A DNA stretch of 8,653 bases from DASWNP01 sp035537095. Its GTDB lineage: Bacteria > Acidobacteriota > Blastocatellia > Pyrinomonadales > Pyrinomonadaceae. Position 1 is the first letter of the stretch; every line of letters starts with the position of its first letter. Below, in pieces: positions 6,268 through 8,653 of the stretch. The notes under the pieces were generated by a model, which saw nothing but the letters and a program-made list of their open reading frames with translations, ran no database searches and was not told the origin of the DNA. The position numbers and the translations under genes were made by a program. Location: assembly GCA_035537095.1 (NCBI GenBank), contig DATLMV010000172.1, positions 1 through 8,653 of the forward strand, given 5' to 3'.

Positions 6268-7337
6268 ACAGCGTTTCTCCGCACGGTGAACTGCGTCCGG
6301 TAGCCGTCGTGCTCGTTGTAGCGATGGACTGCGCCCGTCACGTAATACTGGCCGCTGAAACGCTTCCCCACGCCGTCAATCTTGATGACCTTTCCGGCGC
6401 GCAGGTCGGTGCGTCCGAAGCAGACGCCGTCGCCGTCAATCAAGGCCAGCGCGATGTCGTTGAACTGCGCTTTGGCAATCTGGTCGGCCTCGGCCTGCGT
6501 CATCACCGGATACTCGCTCAATAACCCGACCGACGCGCCGAAGGCCGTCTTCGCCAACTTCGGCCCGAGGGTTGTGCCGCCCATCTCGCCGCGCACGTCG
6601 CTGACTTGCGCCTGCCCGATAATCTCCTTCTTGTCCTTCGGACTCCACCCGCGCACCGTCACCTCGCCGACCTGCTGCGTCGAAGTCAGGTGCGGGTGAA
6701 ACTCAAGCAGGTGGTCGTCGGTCGTGATGGTCAAGACCTCGCCGCCGTCGTTTGAGACGGGACGGAAGAGAAGTTTTTTGTCCTCGACGACGACTTCAAA
6801 ATTGATGCGCAGCGCGCGCTCCTGCAAAAACTCAAGGTCGGTCTGGTTGGCTTGCACCACGTAGTCGTGCGTGACTGAACTGTCTTTCACCTCAGCCGTC
6901 AAACCCGCCTCGCTCGCCACCTTCGAGGCAATCTGGCTGTCTTTCTGCTGGACGAAGGTGCGCGTCTTGCGCCCCCTTTGCAGGCGATGGCGGCGGTCGT
7001 AGCCGCGCACCATCATCACGGGTAAGCGGCTCGCCTGAAAGCTCGGTTCGAGTCCGGTGATCTCGCCCTTGAAGAGGCTCTCCAACTTGTCGCCGTAGCC
7101 CAATTTGACCTCAACCGCTTTGCCGATGCCGAAGATGCGCTCGTCGTCAATCCAAAGGTTCTCGTCATCCAAATCGTCGGAACTGCGAATCTCAAGATTG
7201 AACATGCTCGGCCATTCGACGCTCTCGTCCACCGTCACCTCCGAGATGTGCGCTTTGGCTTCAGCCGTCAGCGGCGTCCCGTCAATGGAGACATCGAAGA
7301 CCGGCACAATCGGATTGTCGAGATTGGCAAACGGCAT
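6264..7337 (-). CDS. gp27/gpD-like spike hub protein (late control D family)
   Basis: 357 residues from an ATG at 7337, six bases after the stop of the LysM gene. The N-terminal part (13-110) has the first beta-barrel of gp27/gpD hubs (FDVSIDGTPL, WPSMFNLEIRS, EVKLGYGDKLESLFKGEITG, VMMVRGYDRRHRLQ). Residues 125-180 give the typical helical stretch (FVQQKDSQIASKVASEAGL, NQTDLEFLQERALRINFE), and the second barrel runs to the end (VTVRGWSPKDKKEI, FSGQYYVTGAVHRYNEHDGY). This matches the N-terminal half of VgrG and Afp8. By family knowledge three copies form the central hub linking the inner tube to the spike. It lacks the gp5-like half, which is encoded by the next gene with a 4-base overlap. No C-terminal extension is present. 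Identification is strong from layout and context. Confidence 0.92.
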   Translation of the reverse strand: MPFANLDNPIVPVFDVSIDGTPLTAEAKAHISEVTVDESVEWPSMFNLEIRSSDDLDDENLWIDDERIFGIGKAVEVKLGYGDKLESLFKGEITGLEPSFQASRLPVMMVRGYDRRHRLQRGRKTRTFVQQKDSQIASKVASEAGLTAEVKDSSVTHDYVVQANQTDLEFLQERALRINFEVVVEDKKLLFRPVSNDGGEVLTITTDDHLLEFHPHLTSTQQVGEVTVRGWSPKDKKEIIGQAQVSDVRGEMGGTTLGPKLAKTAFGASVGLLSEYPVMTQAEADQIAKAQFNDIALALIDGDGVCFGRTDLRAGKVIKIDGVGKRFSGQYYVTGAVHRYNEHDGYRTQFTVRRNAV

Positions 7338-7343
7338 CTTTCG

Positions 7344-8003
7344 TCAATCAACTTTCGGGATGCTCAAGGACATGCCGACGGCGAGCCGCAGCGGGTCGTC
7401 GAGGTTGTTGGCGTCCGCGATTGCGCGCCAGAGTTTGGGGTCGCCGTAAGCGTCGCCCGCGATGCTGCTCAGCGTGTCGCCGCGTTTGACGACGCGCGTC
7501 GTAAACTCCGGGTCGGTTTCGCGCTGGCTCTCGCCCCACCCGAGAAACTCCTTGAAGTCAACTTTCAAATCGGCGCGCAAAGGCTTGCCGTTGCTCTCGA
7601 AGAGCGTGAAGTCCTGCGTCAGGTTGGTGACGACGCCCGCGAACGGAAAATCGGAATTGACCGGCGGGTTGCTGCCCCATGTGATGTCGCAGACAGGCGG
7701 GCGATTCTTCCCGCGCTCGATGCGCGTCAGCGCGACGAACTTGTTGGTCAAATCGCGCACGTCCTCGATCTTCTTGCCGTTGACGCGTTCGGTAACGTCG
7801 AAGAACAGATTGAGCGTCATGGTGCGCGCGCCGCCGCCGCCGAAAACCAGCAGAGGGGCGTTGAGTTCCGTCTTGGCCTGCTCGGTGTAGGAGACCGGCT
7901 TGGCAACCGAATAGGATGTCGGGTTGAACATCACCTCGATTTCACTCAGGTTGGAATCGCGCGGCTTGATGGTCAACTTGGCTAACTTATTGTCTAACTT
8001 CAT
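7344..8003 (-). CDS. CIS tube/baseplate adaptor with C-terminal LysM domain (Afp7-like)
   Basis: 219 residues. The N-terminal 155 residues match the CIS tube-type adaptor found in eCIS clusters: IEVMFNPTSYSVAKPVSYTE (22-41), LLVFGGGGARTMTLNLFFDV (51-70), then ITWGSNPPVNSDFPFAGVVT and FTLFESNGKPLRADLKVDF. Residues 169-216 are a LysM domain (VVKRGDTLSSIAGDAYGD, LWRAIADANNLDDP, AVGMSLSIP). This domain pair is the family hallmark of Afp7 and of gp53-type phage baseplate proteins. It probably joins the spike hub to the tube or wedges; in such proteins LysM is thought to act as a structural element of the baseplate, not as a cell-wall anchor. The ATG overlaps the previous stop (ATGA, 8003-8000), and AGGGGG at 8017-8012 is a good ribosome site. 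There is no signal peptide. Confidence 0.93.
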   Translation of the reverse strand: MKLDNKLAKLTIKPRDSNLSEIEVMFNPTSYSVAKPVSYTEQAKTELNAPLLVFGGGGARTMTLNLFFDVTERVNGKKIEDVRDLTNKFVALTRIERGKNRPPVCDITWGSNPPVNSDFPFAGVVTNLTQDFTLFESNGKPLRADLKVDFKEFLGWGESQRETDPEFTTRVVKRGDTLSSIAGDAYGDPKLWRAIADANNLDDPLRLAVGMSLSIPKVD

Positions 8004-8653
8004 CGCCTCAACCCCCTGCGCTCACGCTCGACCGACATCCGGCGCGAGAGCGTGCGGATGACCTGCTCCGTGATTCGTTCGATGTTGGCCGCGCCGTTCC
8101 GCGCCTCCGTTGACACGGGCGCGGGCACGATGCTCTGGCTCTGCGTCGCGGGGCTCACAGCCGCCGCGCCCGATGCTCCTGAGGCTCCCGACGAAGCGGA
8201 CGAAACAGCGGACGAAACACTTGCGTCCGTCTCAAACGAAGCGGCAGCGTCCGGCGACCAGCCCTCGCGCCCTTTGCGCCACACGATGCGCGCCGCGCCC
8301 GTCGCAGCCGCACGCGCCCCATCCTGAATCTCAAAGGCGACGCTCCGCACGTCAGCCTGTGGTGCGTCCGACGCCGGACGCGACGACGTTAACGTTGACG
8401 TTGACTGCGCGAGCGGCAACGACTGGCGCGCTTCAGCGCTAACGGTTCCGGCGAATGTTTGCGCGCTCGCGGCGTTGCGGGAAGAATCTGCCCGCCGCGA
8501 AGCCGTACGCGCCCCGTCCCGAATCTCAAAGGCGACGCTGCGCCCGTCAGCCTGCGGTGCGTCCGCCGCCGGACGCGACGACGTTAACGTTGACGTTGAC
8601 TGCGCGAGCGGCAACGACTGGCGCGCTTCAGCGCTAACGGTTCCGGCGAATGT
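8000..8653 (-). CDS. Ala/Ser-rich protein with 65-residue repeats, 5' end missing (possibly Afp6-position protein)
   Basis: The frame is open from the right edge (8653) to a TGA at 8002-8000, 217 residues visible. A TTG at 8614 could be mistaken for a start, but the same codon recurs in the second repeat as an ordinary leucine, and the frame runs on through 8653. Two repeats of 65 residues are visible: 1-65, and from 66 onward with about 49 conserved residues (TFAGTVSAEARQSLPLAQ, then TSSRPA.DAPQAD.RSVAFEI.DGAR). Next come ARIVWRKGREGW, a low-complexity Ser/Ala/Gly linker (VSSAVSSASSGASGASG), and a basic, probably helical C-terminus (NIERITEQVIRTLSRRMS, then VERERRGLRR). No enzymatic motif is seen. 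Position immediately before the LysM gene, with a 4-base overlap, matches the poorly understood Afp6 slot, but homology is not shown. Function unknown; a flexible structural or assembly factor is inference. Confidence 0.8.
   Translation of the reverse strand, partial: TFAGTVSAEARQSLPLAQSTSTLTSSRPAADAPQADGRSVAFEIRDGARTASRRADSSRNAASAQTFAGTVSAEARQSLPLAQSTSTLTSSRPASDAPQADVRSVAFEIQDGARAAATGAARIVWRKGREGWSPDAAASFETDASVSSAVSSASSGASGASGAAAVSPATQSQSIVPAPVSTEARNGAANIERITEQVIRTLSRRMSVERERRGLRR
8196..8219 (-). repeat. 12-bp perfect tandem repeat, two copies
   Basis: GCGGACGAAACA occurs twice in a row (8196-8207, 8208-8219) and encodes the doubled VSSA in the Ser/Ala linker of the repeat protein. As 12 is a multiple of three, gain or loss of a unit keeps the frame. 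Confidence 0.75.
8311..8653 (-). repeat. Direct repeat, 195-bp period, two copies
   Basis: 8311-8458 and 8506-8653 align without gaps with seven differences in 148 bases; 8372-8458 and 8567-8653 are identical over 87 bases. The period, 195 bp, is 65 codons, so the reading frame is kept. Nested in each copy is a short hexamer run (ACGTTA ACGTTG ACGTTG) encoding STSTLT. The second copy reaches the window edge, so further units may lie outside. The remaining spacer (8459 to about 8505) is not repeated here. Confidence 0.95.

Noticed and set aside
5089..6303. Plus-strand open frame of 404 codons over PAAR and spike
   Set aside because: It spans two well-supported minus-strand genes and the inverted repeat, and its composition is that of an antisense shadow.
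5620..7337. Type VI secretion VgrG locus
   Set aside because: gp25 plus two J-like wedge proteins and a LysM adaptor in one operon fit eCIS or phage baseplates; no TssE/F/G/K or membrane-complex genes are seen.
7344..7497. LysM domain as a sign of a cell-wall hydrolase gene
   Set aside because: No catalytic domain or signal peptide is present, and the N-terminal part matches the CIS adaptor family.
8612..8614. TTG as start of the repeat protein
   Set aside because: The frame continues without a stop to 8653, and the same TTG occurs inside the second repeat unit as leucine.
8311..8653. CRISPR-like array
   Set aside because: The unit is 195 bp, in frame, and coding; there are no short repeats with unique spacers.

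Overview
The window carries part of one contractile injection system (CIS) gene cluster, most likely an extracellular CIS (eCIS, the Afp/PVC-like phage-tail-derived particles). All eight recognisable genes lie on the minus strand, so transcription runs from right to left. In that order they are: the 3' part of a repeat-containing, Ala/Ser-rich protein (off the right edge); a LysM/CIS-tube-type protein (Afp7-like); a gp27/gpD-like spike hub; a separate gp5/gpV-like OB-fold and beta-helix spike; a PAAR tip protein; a gp25-like baseplate protein (Afp9-like); a very large baseplate-J/gp6-like wedge protein (Afp11-like); and a second, shorter J-like wedge protein (Afp12-like) cut by the left edge. 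Together these encode the spike and baseplate module. Sheath, inner tube, AAA+ ATPase, cap and fibre or effector genes are not in the window, so the eCIS assignment rests on the baseplate set and on the LysM-containing tube/baseplate adaptor.

Layout: 8653-8000 repeat protein (partial); 8003-7344 LysM protein (4-base ATGA overlap with the previous gene); 7337-6264 hub; 6267-5620 spike (ATGA overlap); 5574-5176 PAAR; a 226-base gap holding a 26-bp-arm inverted repeat; 4949-4554 gp25; 4554-1168 large wedge protein (1-base TAG/GTG overlap, strong Shine-Dalgarno); a 102-base gap with a small degenerate duplication; 1065-1 second wedge protein (partial). The tight spacing and start/stop overlaps indicate one translationally coupled operon. 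No promoter or convincing intrinsic terminator is visible.

How they work together, by family knowledge: hub trimer plus spike trimer form the central needle base, PAAR sharpens its tip, the LysM protein links the baseplate hub to the inner tube, gp25 connects wedge and sheath, and the two J-like proteins form the wedges that rearrange when the sheath contracts.

The organism cannot be fixed from this sequence. The DNA is GC-rich with a strong preference for C/G at third codon positions, and the long spurious antisense reading frames come from that composition. The intergenic inverted repeat built of CCTGTNNAT units resembles dispersed intergenic elements I recall from several GC-rich environmental phyla, Acidobacteriota among them, but that is a weak recollection and not evidence. 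The less ordinary points are a 195-bp direct repeat with an 87-bp perfect core in the first gene, a wedge protein enlarged by three related WExWnG modules plus an Ig-like insertion, a spike split into two genes, and the inverted repeat sitting inside the operon.
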